Under the pieces are notes generated by a model. The model saw only the letters and a program-made list of their open reading frames with translations. It was not told where the DNA came from and made no database searches. A stretch of DNA of 64,000 bases from an uncultured Draconibacterium sp. (lineage in GTDB: Bacteria > Bacteroidota > Bacteroidia > Bacteroidales > Prolixibacteraceae): the NCBI RefSeq assembly GCF_963676815.1, contig NZ_OY781365.1, positions 4,064,501-4,128,500 of the forward strand. The letters are read 5' to 3'. Of this stretch, positions 25,101 to 33,497 are shown piece after piece (position 1 is the stretch's first letter; each line of letters opens with the position of its first letter). A program made the position numbers and the translations under genes.

Positions 25101-26195
25101 AAAATTTCGAACACTGGCAAAGGCATTCCAAAACATTTGCAGGAAAAGGTTTTTGAACGTTTTTACCAGGTAGAGGAAAATAAAAGTGAAACCAACATAA
25201 ATACCGGAACAGGTATTGGTTTGGCTTTGGTGAAAAATATGGTTGAACTTCACCACGGAATTATTAACGCCAAAAGTGAACCTGGGAAATCAACAACATT
25301 TTCAGTTTTCTTGCCAATAAATAAAGAGGATTACCAGGAAGAAGAAATTTTCGACTTTAGCCGCGATGCCGATAGAAGAACCAAGGAGCTGATAAAACCC
25401 GTAGATGCACGAAACGAAGACTCGGTGTACGAGAAAAAAGATGCAGAGCGCAAAAAGATATTGATTGTAGAAGATAACCTGGAACTACGAGATTACCTGG
25501 CTGGATTTTTAAGCATGGAGTATAAAATTTACACCGCAAGCGATGGGCAGGAGGGACTTGAACGTTGCAAGGAAAAGAACCCCGACCTGGTTATTTCCGA
25601 TGTTATGATGGATAATATGGATGGTTTGCAGTTTTGTAAGGCTTTAAAATCCGATTCAGAGATTAGCCATATTCCTGTAATTCTAATGACCGCCCTTGCA
25701 AGCGTTGAAAATAAACTGGAGGGCTATAAAACGGGTGCTGACGATTATATTACCAAACCATTCGAGCCGGAATTACTAAGAATTCGAGTGAAAGCGATTT
25801 TAGAGAATCGCTCAAAAATTAAAGCCGATTTTGGGCAGAATGAAAAAGTGAGCAGTAAAGAACTAACCATCTCTAAAATTGACGAGCAGTTTATGAATAA
25901 GGTAATCGACCTGATTAACGAAAACCTTGATAATGCCAACTTCGATATCGATAGTTTTTCAAAAAGCCTAAACGTTAGTTCATCGCAACTGTACAGAAAA
26001 ATAAAAGGAATTGCCGGTGTATCGCCCAACGAATTTATTCGCACCTACCGTCTCCGCGAAGCTGCCAAAATGATTAACGAAACTACCCTCACCATGTCGG
26101 AAATTGCCTACAAAGTTGGTTTTAACGATTCACGATATTTCAGTAAATGTTTTAAAAAACAGTTTGGAGTGGTACCAACTAAGTACTTAGGCTAA
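22125..26195 (+). CDS. Hybrid two-component system regulator (HTCS 1)
   Basis: A 1356-residue one-protein signalling system. A signal peptide (to about 21) leads into two seven-bladed periplasmic propellers (repeats such as IWIGTNDGLARYN and IWVGTSDTGLNFYN), a Y_Y_Y domain to about 785 and one transmembrane helix at about 787-807. In the cytoplasm follow a histidine kinase (SHELRTPLTLIMGP with His844; GTGIGLALVKNMVELHHG), a receiver domain (ISDVMMDNMDG with Asp1159; then TKPFEP) and an AraC-type DNA-binding domain ending VGFNDSRYFSKCFKKQFGVVP. It lies 276 bp upstream of the susC/susD pair in the same direction and is its probable glycan sensor. Confidence 0.95.
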   Translation: MNQKAYILFLWLMCLAGRNFAQLQHFDKIPTEDGDVNLSVRKVIQDNNGILWLATFSGLYRYQGDEFIIEHQFRDNEIINSDINTILQDEQNNIWIGTNDGLARYNPEKEELKVYRTEDNDIGSISSNKIRSLALSKDGHIWVGTSDTGLNFYNKETDSFTPIDFKAQTELPPTYIKTILRTKDGRIWLGTLGQGLYCFNYQNSEVSSLRHYTVEKDSSKISHNSIYDIFEDVDGTIVVATRQGLNLFNQQTEQFDDFSSSNFVAGGMRNFFRSINRDRNGKLWLGSWGGLISCNTFDELKTGNFELSLHNRNIGNSISHNQVMDIYEDKSGVIWVSTENGLNRYDPYLNQLKPLYGRVVQQLSEQTATSFSEYVNDQVLILTLSDGVILNSTNAITSFAQEESPEFENEKFYSLFVDEQNNVWAGSYSGLLVRKDAITGKIRTFRHSSNDIPIFSICRVQQNMLAVGTYGQGVKYFNTLTQRFVSSVGRFENMQVNDILIDKKERMWVATQLGIFRKETASSDFEFYLPDNPDSVLKPNIMFDICESESGEILVGGRNGLYIFDEKTQTFDIKKFENPVRLWVTNLQFDSEQNLWLNLNFNKIAKWNRSNCKLITFNVNNGIRSSSYNRRGFFIDKNDRIYISGLDQIYEFDAKNLLLNTYSPIPRFTKLTINNSDIKAGDVLNNQKILDKGIGFSDVLVLDNQNKDFSLAFTSSSYLNTKANQFRYILHGYDKDWRISNQRSANYTNLSSGKYTFEVYAANNDGVWSAESAKLQIKIKPKPLLSFGAFFVYTLLLIVLGYFSRRIILARIHLRRELLIEKVKRDKEEKFNKERLRFYTNISHELRTPLTLIMGPTKELISGDKPNSTNSKLHQLILNNSQRLLSLVNQLLDYRKSLHQGMKLKVTQTNLVEVIESNIAAFAYMADEKHIKVDFKSSEGKLKGWYDLEKLDIILFNILSNAFKYTPEYGFVSLELNILEANKNLQIQHVEIKISNTGKGIPKHLQEKVFERFYQVEENKSETNINTGTGIGLALVKNMVELHHGIINAKSEPGKSTTFSVFLPINKEDYQEEEIFDFSRDADRRTKELIKPVDARNEDSVYEKKDAERKKILIVEDNLELRDYLAGFLSMEYKIYTASDGQEGLERCKEKNPDLVISDVMMDNMDGLQFCKALKSDSEISHIPVILMTALASVENKLEGYKTGADDYITKPFEPELLRIRVKAILENRSKIKADFGQNEKVSSKELTISKIDEQFMNKVIDLINENLDNANFDIDSFSKSLNVSSSQLYRKIKGIAGVSPNEFIRTYRLREAAKMINETTLTMSEIAYKVGFNDSRYFSKCFKKQFGVVPTKYLG

Positions 26196-26346
26196 ACATC
26201 TTTTCTGGAAATACTCTTTTTGCAATTATCTCTGGTTGGTGAGTACATCCTTTTTAACTAAAATTACTTAATGTCGAATTCTTTTTTGAAAAACACTTGC
26301 GAGACATGTCTTGTAATAAATTATAGCCCAGCGCGTTGTCGATTTG

Positions 26347-26399
26347 TCTACATTGCTGAATGATATTTCCACATTCTTTTTTTAACACTCGTTTACATT
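26347..26399. promoter_or_regulatory. TYYACATT repeats upstream of susC 1, possible HTCS operator
   Basis: TCTACATT (26347-26354) and TCCACATT (26368-26375) are spaced exactly 21 bp start to start. A third copy, TTTACATT, is at 26392-26399 (24 bp on). Direct repeats two helical turns apart suit an AraC-type dimer. The motif is short and A/T-rich, so chance cannot be ruled out. No clear -7/-33 promoter is visible in the 276-bp gap. Confidence 0.35.
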
Positions 26400-26471
26400 T
26401 GGTTTTGAAATGAGAGTGGATGAGTCTCGATTCATCTGCGAACATCACAGACTAAATTATTCTAAATTCAA

Positions 26472-29432
26472 ATGTTTATGAAACATCTAATCAAATTAAT
26501 GAGCCTTGCGCTTTTCCTCGTAATAAGTAGTTACGGTTGGGCGCAACAAAAAGCAGTTACAGGAACGGTAACCGACCCTGATGGTGTTGGTTTGCCTGGA
26601 GCTACAGTTGTTGAAAAAGGAACAACTAACGGAACAGTTACCGACATTGATGGTAAGTTTACTTTAAACGTATCGGAAAGTGCCGAAGCATTAAGCATTT
26701 CGTTTGTAGGTATGAAAACGCAGGAAGTTGCTTTAACAGGAGCTTCAAATTACAGCGTAAGTTTAGAATCGTCAACCATTGGATTAGACGAGGTTGTAGC
26801 CGTTGGTTACGGTACCGTAAAACGTAGCGACATTACCGGTTCTGTTGGTTCAATGGAAAGCGAAGCAATTGTGGAATCGCGCAGCACAAGTTCTGTAGGG
26901 GCTTTACAAGGTAAAGTTGCCGGTGTTGATATTGTTCGTACAAGCAACAAACCTGGTGGTGGTTTTAATATCAATGTTCGTGGTATTAATACTTATCGTT
27001 CAAACACCAACCCTCTTTATGTTGTTGACGGAATTACAGTTGATAATATCGACGACATCAATCCTGAAGACATCGAAAAAATCGACATTTTGAAGGATGC
27101 GTCTTCGGCTGCTATTTATGGTTCGCGTGGTGCTAACGGAGTTGTAATTGTTACTACAAAAGGTGGTAAAGAAGGGAAAATGTCTATTGAATACAACGGT
27201 TATGTTGGTTTAAAAGAAGCTTATAACCTTCCTGAAATCATGAATGCCGATGCATGGGTACAATTTGCCTTGGATGCTGAGGTTGGAAAAGGAAACTTGA
27301 ATCCTCAGCTTTCCGATTTCCTGAGTCAGGAAGAAATTGATATGTACAATAGTGGAGCCGATGTAAACTGGCCCGACGAAATGTTGCGTACAGCTATGGT
27401 TACCAACCATGCTTTAACCATTTCTGGTGGACAAAACGGACACATTTATTCATATGGTGGTAGCGTTACTTCCGATGAGGGGGTTGTGGGTAACGAAAAA
27501 TACGAACGTATGACATTTCGTTCGAACAACGAGAAACAATTCAACGATTACCTGAAAATAGGTTTACGTAACAATATGTCGTACTCAGTTCGTGACGAAG
27601 GTTCGAAAGAAGCTTTCCGTAGTTCTTACCGTTTGCGGCCAATTGGCGAAATGTACGATGAAAATGGCGACCTGAAATTATGGCCATCACCAAGGGAAAC
27701 TCAAATTTCAAACCCATTGGTTGATATGAATGAAGTAACACGCGAAACACGTACTTTGCATTATTTCGCGAACTTCTTCCTTGAGATAAAACCAACCGAT
27801 TGGATGACGTTTACTACAACTTTTTCGCCAGATATTGAATACGACCGTTATGGTGAATACCGCGGATTAAATACCAAGTCGGCTAAAGGTCAGGCTAAAA
27901 ACCGTAGGTCATATTACAATACCTACAACTACTGGCGTTACACCTGGGATAATATCCTTAATGTGGAAAAAAGCATTAACGAGCATAACCTGAAAGGGAC
28001 TTTTGTTTCGTCGATTTACAAGCACCGTCAGGACGGTAGCAGTACGCAAGTTCGTAACTTCTCTACCGACGATTATTTATTCTACAACATGGGGGCAGGT
28101 TCCGATATTCGGGACCTTAAAACCTATTACAATATGGAATCTTTGGCATCGTTCTTAGGACGTTTGTCATGGGATTACAAAGGAAAATATTACGTAACTG
28201 CTAACGGTCGTTACGATGGTAGCTCGCGTTTGGCACCCGGTAATAAGTGGAAATTTTTCCCATCGGCTGCCGCTGCATGGCGAATTAGCGAAGAAAGTTT
28301 TATGGAAAGTGCTGAAAATATATCGAACCTGAAAGTTCGCTTAAGCTACGGTAAAACCGGTAGTGCATCGGTTGACCGTTACCAGTCGCAAATGAATATG
28401 AATAGTGGTTTTTACGATTTCGGAAACGAGGGTGTTTCAGCAATTACTGTTGGAGGTTTAGCAAACTACGGTCTAACCTGGGAAGAAACAGCTGAATTTA
28501 ACCTGGGTATCGACTTTGGTTTCTACAATAGCCGCATTTCAGGTTCATTGGAATTGTACAATAGGGAATCGGAAAACATGCTTTACAGCCGCGAAATTCC
28601 TACCATTACAGGTTTTTCAAGCATTTGGGACAATGTAGGATCTTTACAAAATCAGGGACTCGAATTAAGTTTGAATACCATAAACGTAACTGCAGGTGAT
28701 TTTGAGTGGAGTACAAACCTTACATTCTCAACCAATAAAAATGAAATTGTTGACATCGATGGAACAAAACAAGATAACCCCGGAAACGGATGGTTTATTG
28801 GTGAAGATGTAACAACTCACTGGCAATACCAACAAAACGGTTACTGGGGATTAGAAGAAGCAGACGAAGCTGCAGTTTATTCGCAAGACCCTGGCGAGGT
28901 GAAAGTTGTTGACCAAAACAACGATGATAAGATTGATACTGAAGACCGTGTTTTCATAGGAAAAGAAACTCCTGATTGGTACGGAAGTATGACGAATACT
29001 TTCAAGTACAAAAACTTCGATATGGCAGTATTCTTAACAACGCGTCAGGGGCAAATGCTTTACAGTGCATTCCACGATAAGTTTGCCTGGGACCAGGACG
29101 GTCGTTTTAACGGCTTAAAAACCGATTATTGGACCCCTGAAAACCAGGATGGAAGTTGGCATCAGCCGGGTAACGCAGGTCCTCATAGAAAAATTGAAAA
29201 CTACATGGAAACCTCGTACTGGAAAGTGGGCTATATAAACCTTGGCTACACTTTAAACAAAGGAACTGTTGAACGTTTCGGGATAGATAAAGTAAGGCTC
29301 TATGTATCGTGCCAAAATCCATTCGTTTTCACCGATTACGAAGGATGGGACCCCGAGAATGCTGGCCAGAATACCTGGGGATATGCATTTATGACACGCA
29401 GCGTATTGTTCGGATTAAACGTTAAATTCTAA
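26472..29432 (+). CDS. SusC-like TonB-dependent outer-membrane transporter
   Basis: A 986-residue full-length SusC homolog that imports oligosaccharides across the outer membrane together with SusD. A signal peptide ends SYGWAQ at about 25. The carboxypeptidase-D regulatory-like domain (VTGTVTDPDGVGLPGATVVEKGTTNGT) follows, then the TonB-box region (DEVVAVGYGTVKRSDITGSV), the plug domain (VRGINTYRSNTNPLYVVDGI; IDILKDASSAAIYGSRGANG) and the beta-barrel to the C-terminal Phe. An 80-residue STN domain is absent. It is directly followed by susD (13 bp). Confidence 0.96.
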   Translation: MFMKHLIKLMSLALFLVISSYGWAQQKAVTGTVTDPDGVGLPGATVVEKGTTNGTVTDIDGKFTLNVSESAEALSISFVGMKTQEVALTGASNYSVSLESSTIGLDEVVAVGYGTVKRSDITGSVGSMESEAIVESRSTSSVGALQGKVAGVDIVRTSNKPGGGFNINVRGINTYRSNTNPLYVVDGITVDNIDDINPEDIEKIDILKDASSAAIYGSRGANGVVIVTTKGGKEGKMSIEYNGYVGLKEAYNLPEIMNADAWVQFALDAEVGKGNLNPQLSDFLSQEEIDMYNSGADVNWPDEMLRTAMVTNHALTISGGQNGHIYSYGGSVTSDEGVVGNEKYERMTFRSNNEKQFNDYLKIGLRNNMSYSVRDEGSKEAFRSSYRLRPIGEMYDENGDLKLWPSPRETQISNPLVDMNEVTRETRTLHYFANFFLEIKPTDWMTFTTTFSPDIEYDRYGEYRGLNTKSAKGQAKNRRSYYNTYNYWRYTWDNILNVEKSINEHNLKGTFVSSIYKHRQDGSSTQVRNFSTDDYLFYNMGAGSDIRDLKTYYNMESLASFLGRLSWDYKGKYYVTANGRYDGSSRLAPGNKWKFFPSAAAAWRISEESFMESAENISNLKVRLSYGKTGSASVDRYQSQMNMNSGFYDFGNEGVSAITVGGLANYGLTWEETAEFNLGIDFGFYNSRISGSLELYNRESENMLYSREIPTITGFSSIWDNVGSLQNQGLELSLNTINVTAGDFEWSTNLTFSTNKNEIVDIDGTKQDNPGNGWFIGEDVTTHWQYQQNGYWGLEEADEAAVYSQDPGEVKVVDQNNDDKIDTEDRVFIGKETPDWYGSMTNTFKYKNFDMAVFLTTRQGQMLYSAFHDKFAWDQDGRFNGLKTDYWTPENQDGSWHQPGNAGPHRKIENYMETSYWKVGYINLGYTLNKGTVERFGIDKVRLYVSCQNPFVFTDYEGWDPENAGQNTWGYAFMTRSVLFGLNVKF

Positions 29433-29445
29433 AATCAAACAGAAA

Positions 29446-31050
29446 ATGAAGACTTTATATAAATTCAAATACATTATCCTGGGAGCTGCATTGATGTTCG
29501 GAGCAACATCATGCGAAGAATTCCTTGAAGAAGAGAACCTGTCAAGCGTTTCAGACCAAACTTACCTGGTAAATGAAGATGCCTTTGAAGAATTGGTAAA
29601 TGGTGCCTATGCAACTTTACGTTCGTACAGCAAATCACACGACCTTGATTTTTATGGAGTGGATATTTACAGCCGTAAAGGAAAAATAGAGGGCGACAAA
29701 CCATTAAATGATTACACAAATATTACTTCGTATTTGGGAGCCTCGGAAAGCAATTGGAAACGTAGTTATACCGCAATTTCGAAATGCAACACAGTTATTA
29801 CCCGCGCCGAAGAAATTGGTGAATTGAGTGAAAGTACCAAAAATCTTCGCCTGGCAGAGGTGAAAGTTATTCGTGCCCTAAATTATTTTTATCTGGTGCA
29901 GCAATTTGGAGGAGTACCTCTTCAGTTGGAAGAAGTACGAGGAGTAGTAACAGATTTTACACGGAACACAGAAGCAGAGGTTTATGCTCAGATAATAAAA
30001 GATTTAGATGAGGCTATTCCTGCTTTACCAACTTCTGTTAGTCAGTACGGACGAGTTTCAAAAGGAGCAGCACAGCATTTATTGGCAAAAGTATATCTTA
30101 CCTTGGGTTATACTTCTTCCGGAACAGCTGCCGATTTTACAACTGCTGCTCAATTGGCTGAAACGGTTATAAGTTCGGGCGAATACAATCTTTTAAATTC
30201 ATTTGCTGAAGTATTTGATATTGATAACCAAGAAAATGATGAGATTATCTGGTCGGCACAATTTTCAACAGATAATCTGTTTAACGGTGATGGAAATGAC
30301 CAGTACCAATTGTTTAAATTTAGTTACGAATCGTACCCCGGAATGAACCGCACCAGCGACTATGGACGAGGAAACAAACCATGGCAGCCAACCGCTTTCT
30401 TCTTCAACTTATTTGTTGATGGCGATAGCCGCGAAGCTGTTACCCTGGACCGTACTATTTATGCGGTAGAAGATGCTGATGGCATTCTTACAGGCGACAC
30501 AGTTGTTCATTTTCCGAAAGTTGCATGGACACAGGAACAAAAAGATGCGGTAAGCTACATTGTTTATAACGATGATGAGTACCGTGTTAATACCGATTTT
30601 GGAAGTAGTCAGTACCCAATGTTTAAGAAGTTTGCCGACCCATTGGCTCCTTATGGTGATAATGGTGGTACACGCGATGCAAACATCTTCCGTTTGGCAG
30701 AAACCTACTTAATTGCTGCAGAAGCACAATTGCAGGCAGGAAATTCAGGTGCTGCATTGGCTCATGTAAATACAATTCGTAACCGTGCTGCCGATGGTGT
30801 TGATTTAAGCCTTACATCAGTTACTATTGATGATATTCTAAATGAACGAGCATTGGAACTGGCAGGCGAAACAAGCCGCTGGATTGACCTTAAACGTACC
30901 GGAACACTTTCTGACAGGGTTTTGGCACATAATCCACATGTTCAGTTGCACCATACTTCGGCAATCGATGCACATTACCTGTTGCGTCCGATTCCTGAAA
31001 ACGAAATTTTATTGACCAACGGGACTTTAGAACAGAACCCTGGTTACTAA
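29446..31050 (+). CDS. SusD-like outer-membrane glycan-binding lipoprotein
   Basis: A 534-residue RagB/SusD protein, the lid of the SusC pore. The lipoprotein signal ends GATSC with Cys23. The N-terminal SusD domain (ALNYFYLVQQFGGVPLQLEEVRG; KGAAQHLLAKVYLTLGY) and the C-terminal SusD/RagB domain (FRLAETYLIAAEAQLQAG; LNERALELAGETSRWIDLKRTG) are complete. The protein ends in the usual LRPIPENEILLTNGTLEQNPGY style. A GC-rich hairpin follows. Confidence 0.95.
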   Translation: MKTLYKFKYIILGAALMFGATSCEEFLEEENLSSVSDQTYLVNEDAFEELVNGAYATLRSYSKSHDLDFYGVDIYSRKGKIEGDKPLNDYTNITSYLGASESNWKRSYTAISKCNTVITRAEEIGELSESTKNLRLAEVKVIRALNYFYLVQQFGGVPLQLEEVRGVVTDFTRNTEAEVYAQIIKDLDEAIPALPTSVSQYGRVSKGAAQHLLAKVYLTLGYTSSGTAADFTTAAQLAETVISSGEYNLLNSFAEVFDIDNQENDEIIWSAQFSTDNLFNGDGNDQYQLFKFSYESYPGMNRTSDYGRGNKPWQPTAFFFNLFVDGDSREAVTLDRTIYAVEDADGILTGDTVVHFPKVAWTQEQKDAVSYIVYNDDEYRVNTDFGSSQYPMFKKFADPLAPYGDNGGTRDANIFRLAETYLIAAEAQLQAGNSGAALAHVNTIRNRAADGVDLSLTSVTIDDILNERALELAGETSRWIDLKRTGTLSDRVLAHNPHVQLHHTSAIDAHYLLRPIPENEILLTNGTLEQNPGY

Positions 31051-31113
31051 AAAAAGATTGACAATACAGTTTTTGACTATTTCATAGATTTTAGATTTGG
31101 TTAGATGGAGAAA

Positions 31114-31140
31114 CCGGGCGGGTTAATTTGTCCTGCCCGG
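31114..31140 (+). terminator. GC-rich hairpin after susD
   Basis: CCGGGCGGG (31114-31122) pairs with CCTGCCCGG (31132-31140) with one G-T wobble and a 9-base loop, but no T run follows. In sus-type operons such hairpins often reduce transcription of downstream enzyme genes or stabilise the susCD message. Confidence 0.55.
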
Positions 31141-31189
31141 GAGCTCCAACCAAAACTAAATCAAAAGCATTTTAAATACTGCAAATGAA

Positions 31190-31312
31190 CTACTAAATAG
31201 CCACTTGGTTGTTCATCTCTACCTGCCAGCCGGCAGGCTGGAATCCCCTGCAGGGGGCTTTTATCCTTCTTCTTTGGGGGAGGTTTGAGGGGTAAAGATG
31301 AGATGCAGATAT
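31190..31312. repeat. Intergenic repeat-like element with palindromes
   Basis: This stretch contains the 12-bp palindrome CCCCTGCAGGGG (about 31244-31255), a GC-rich near-palindrome CCTGCCAGCCGGCAGG just before it, and flanking CATCTCTACC and its inverse GGTAAAGATGAGATG. Its base composition is unlike the neighbouring A/T-rich gaps. It looks like a small REP-type or non-autonomous repeat. Confidence 0.45.
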
Positions 31313-31335
31313 TGTAAAAAATATTCATTACATCA

Positions 31336-33378
31336 ATGAAGCCAACACAAAATATCATATTAATTGCCTCGTTTCTACTGGTTCTTTTCGGTTTTAATTC
31401 GTGCAAAACAAACGATGGAGTTTTCATTATAGTTGGCGAAGATGCTTCTGTAACTGAAAAATTAACTGCTGAACAATTAAAAACCGATTTACAAAAAGTT
31501 ACTAGCAAGAATATTCAAGTTATTTCTGAAGCTGAAGATTACTCTGAAGCAAAGAAAATCATTCTACTTGGCACATCAAGTTCTAATTCACTCATCACTG
31601 ATTTAATCCAGAGTAAATCCATTATTGTATCGGAAGATTTTCCAGGAAAACGTGGCGGTATCTGGGCAAAAGCCACGTTTACCAATAAAGGCAAAGCCAT
31701 TGTTTTTGCCGGTTCCGATGTACAAGGAACGCAATACGCAGTTTACGAATACTGCAAAGAAATTTTAGATGTTGACCCATTCGAATACTGGAGTGGTAAA
31801 ACTCCAAATCCCACGCATGATGTTTTTGACATTCCCAATAAAGTTATCGCCCCTCCCGAAATCCCCATACTCTGTTATTTTGAAAACGATGTAGATGAAC
31901 TGGCAAACATTAAGAAGCCAATGTTGGAATACGATTGGGAAAACTACACCCAATTGATTAATTCTCTGGTTCGTATAAAATATAACGCCATTCAACTGTT
32001 TGATATGCTGGGGCGTCCCGAATTTTTTCTACGTCCTGAATACCAGGCAATCCGTCCCGATTATGACATCCGACTTTCATATATCGACAGCATGATTACC
32101 TATGCGCAAGATATGGGCATGCAGGCGCAGATTGACATGGCACTGGGTTATAAAATAAAACCCATGGAGCAAGACAAAGCTGATTGTTGGGCAAAAAATA
32201 AACAAGTCTGGATAGATACTTGGCGATACTATTTTGAAGAAACGCCAATTGGGAAAGCCGATATTTTTGCTCTGCGCCCACGTAACCAGGTGTGGGACTG
32301 GGAATACAAAAGTTCGTGTGGCGAAGACAAAGTGGATGTGTTTAATGAGGTTTATGCTGAGCTTGGTGATATTGTTGACGAATACAAACCGGAAGCCACA
32401 AAAGTGTTGCTTTGCTACCACGATGGAATGGAAATGTTCAACAATGGTTTTAATCCGCCCAAAGACTGGATTATTGCTTGGAGTGATGACGGTTGGGTAG
32501 ATTTTGATTACCTGCCGCTTGATACAAAAGGGTACAATTTTGGAACATACATGCACGCCGGGTTCTGGTTAAACCATACCGTTCACGACCCATGCCCTGT
32601 AAAAATCGATACCATAATGAAAATGATGGTGAAGGATTACGGAGCCAACAAATATTGCATGGTAAACGGGCAGCAGTTCCGTCCGTTTCTTCTGAATTTG
32701 GAAGCCTTTTCAAAAATGGCTGATGCACCGAATGCTTTTAACGGAGAAGAGTTTTATAAAGACTGGGTAAGCTACTACCTTGGCGAAAAGACAGGCAAAT
32801 TTGCCATAGCTTCAATGACGAAATTACACGAAGCTCAGTTCGATGGTGTTGGTTATGTGCAGCATCTTTGGGAAATACGCGAAGCAATTTCATACCTAAG
32901 TAATGCACCCATTGAACGACCTGGGAAAACACCTGTTCCACATGAGTACCGCCGTGTTGAAAATGATTACAAACATGTTGTTAAACGGGTTGAATTTTTA
33001 AAAGAATCGTTAAACGAAGCAAAAAAAGGCTACGAAATTGCAGGAGAGAATGATATTTTTTACCATGATTATATTTTGTTACCAGTACAAATTTATTCCG
33101 ACTTGTTGGTATTTGAGGGTGAATTGCACCAAATGGCAAAACTGAAAAAACAATTTGAAGATACCGGAAATGAGGCATTGCGACAAAAGGCAATCGCTCA
33201 AATAGAGCATGCCCGTTCAGCACTCAAAATGGTTTATCAACGCCGTTTAACAGGTGATAAAAATCCAACATGGAAAGGATGGTACCACCCCGCAAACCGC
33301 CGACCCAATAATGGCTTCCCAACCCAGGAAATGTTGAATAGGGTAGAGAAAAATCTAAAAACCCTTAGTCCCTCTTAA
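31336..33378 (+). CDS. GH67/GH115-like secreted glycosidase, family uncertain
   Basis: A 680-residue lipoprotein (FGFNSC, Cys23). Residues 30-145 form a domain like the N-terminus of alpha-glucuronidases of GH67/GH115 (TAEQLKTDLQKVTSKNIQVI; IILLGTSSSNSLI; IVFAGSDVQGTQYAVYEYC). A barrel-like region follows (YTQLINSLVRIKYNAIQLFDMLG; YIDSMITYAQDMGMQAQIDM), with a C-terminal helical region. The long GH115 C-terminal extension is missing and the GH115 NDEDWG-type motif is replaced by a CYFENDVDELA stretch. An alpha-glucuronidase-like role is an inference; it may be a new family. Confidence 0.55.
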   Translation: MKPTQNIILIASFLLVLFGFNSCKTNDGVFIIVGEDASVTEKLTAEQLKTDLQKVTSKNIQVISEAEDYSEAKKIILLGTSSSNSLITDLIQSKSIIVSEDFPGKRGGIWAKATFTNKGKAIVFAGSDVQGTQYAVYEYCKEILDVDPFEYWSGKTPNPTHDVFDIPNKVIAPPEIPILCYFENDVDELANIKKPMLEYDWENYTQLINSLVRIKYNAIQLFDMLGRPEFFLRPEYQAIRPDYDIRLSYIDSMITYAQDMGMQAQIDMALGYKIKPMEQDKADCWAKNKQVWIDTWRYYFEETPIGKADIFALRPRNQVWDWEYKSSCGEDKVDVFNEVYAELGDIVDEYKPEATKVLLCYHDGMEMFNNGFNPPKDWIIAWSDDGWVDFDYLPLDTKGYNFGTYMHAGFWLNHTVHDPCPVKIDTIMKMMVKDYGANKYCMVNGQQFRPFLLNLEAFSKMADAPNAFNGEEFYKDWVSYYLGEKTGKFAIASMTKLHEAQFDGVGYVQHLWEIREAISYLSNAPIERPGKTPVPHEYRRVENDYKHVVKRVEFLKESLNEAKKGYEIAGENDIFYHDYILLPVQIYSDLLVFEGELHQMAKLKKQFEDTGNEALRQKAIAQIEHARSALKMVYQRRLTGDKNPTWKGWYHPANRRPNNGFPTQEMLNRVEKNLKTLSPS

Positions 33379-33382
33379 TTTT

Positions 33383-33480
33383 CCGTCAATTGACGGAGAG
33401 AAATTCCTCCTCCAGGAAAGGAGAGCCAGTCCCGGCATTTCGGGAAGTACGCGACAACGGAGGGGGAGGTGGTTGAATTC
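33383..33480. repeat. Short intergenic stretch rich in palindromes
   Basis: It holds the perfect 14-bp palindrome CCGTCAATTGACGG (33383-33396), a CCCG/CGGG hairpin at about 33433-33446 and a purine-rich GGAGGGGGAGGTGG run. The style resembles the element at 31190-31312, with which it shares a CTCCCCC-type box on the opposite strand. It may act as an mRNA processing or stabilising structure between genes. Confidence 0.45.
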
Positions 33481-33497
33481 AGAATCATGATTACAAG

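Noticed and set aside
26254..26448. Minus-strand 64-codon frame in the gap before susC 1
   Set aside because: It reads somewhat like a protein, but no family is recognised and it occupies the expected regulatory region of susC; too weak to call a gene.
32077..32556. Minus-strand 159-codon frame
   Set aside because: Antisense shadow of the GH67/GH115-like gene.
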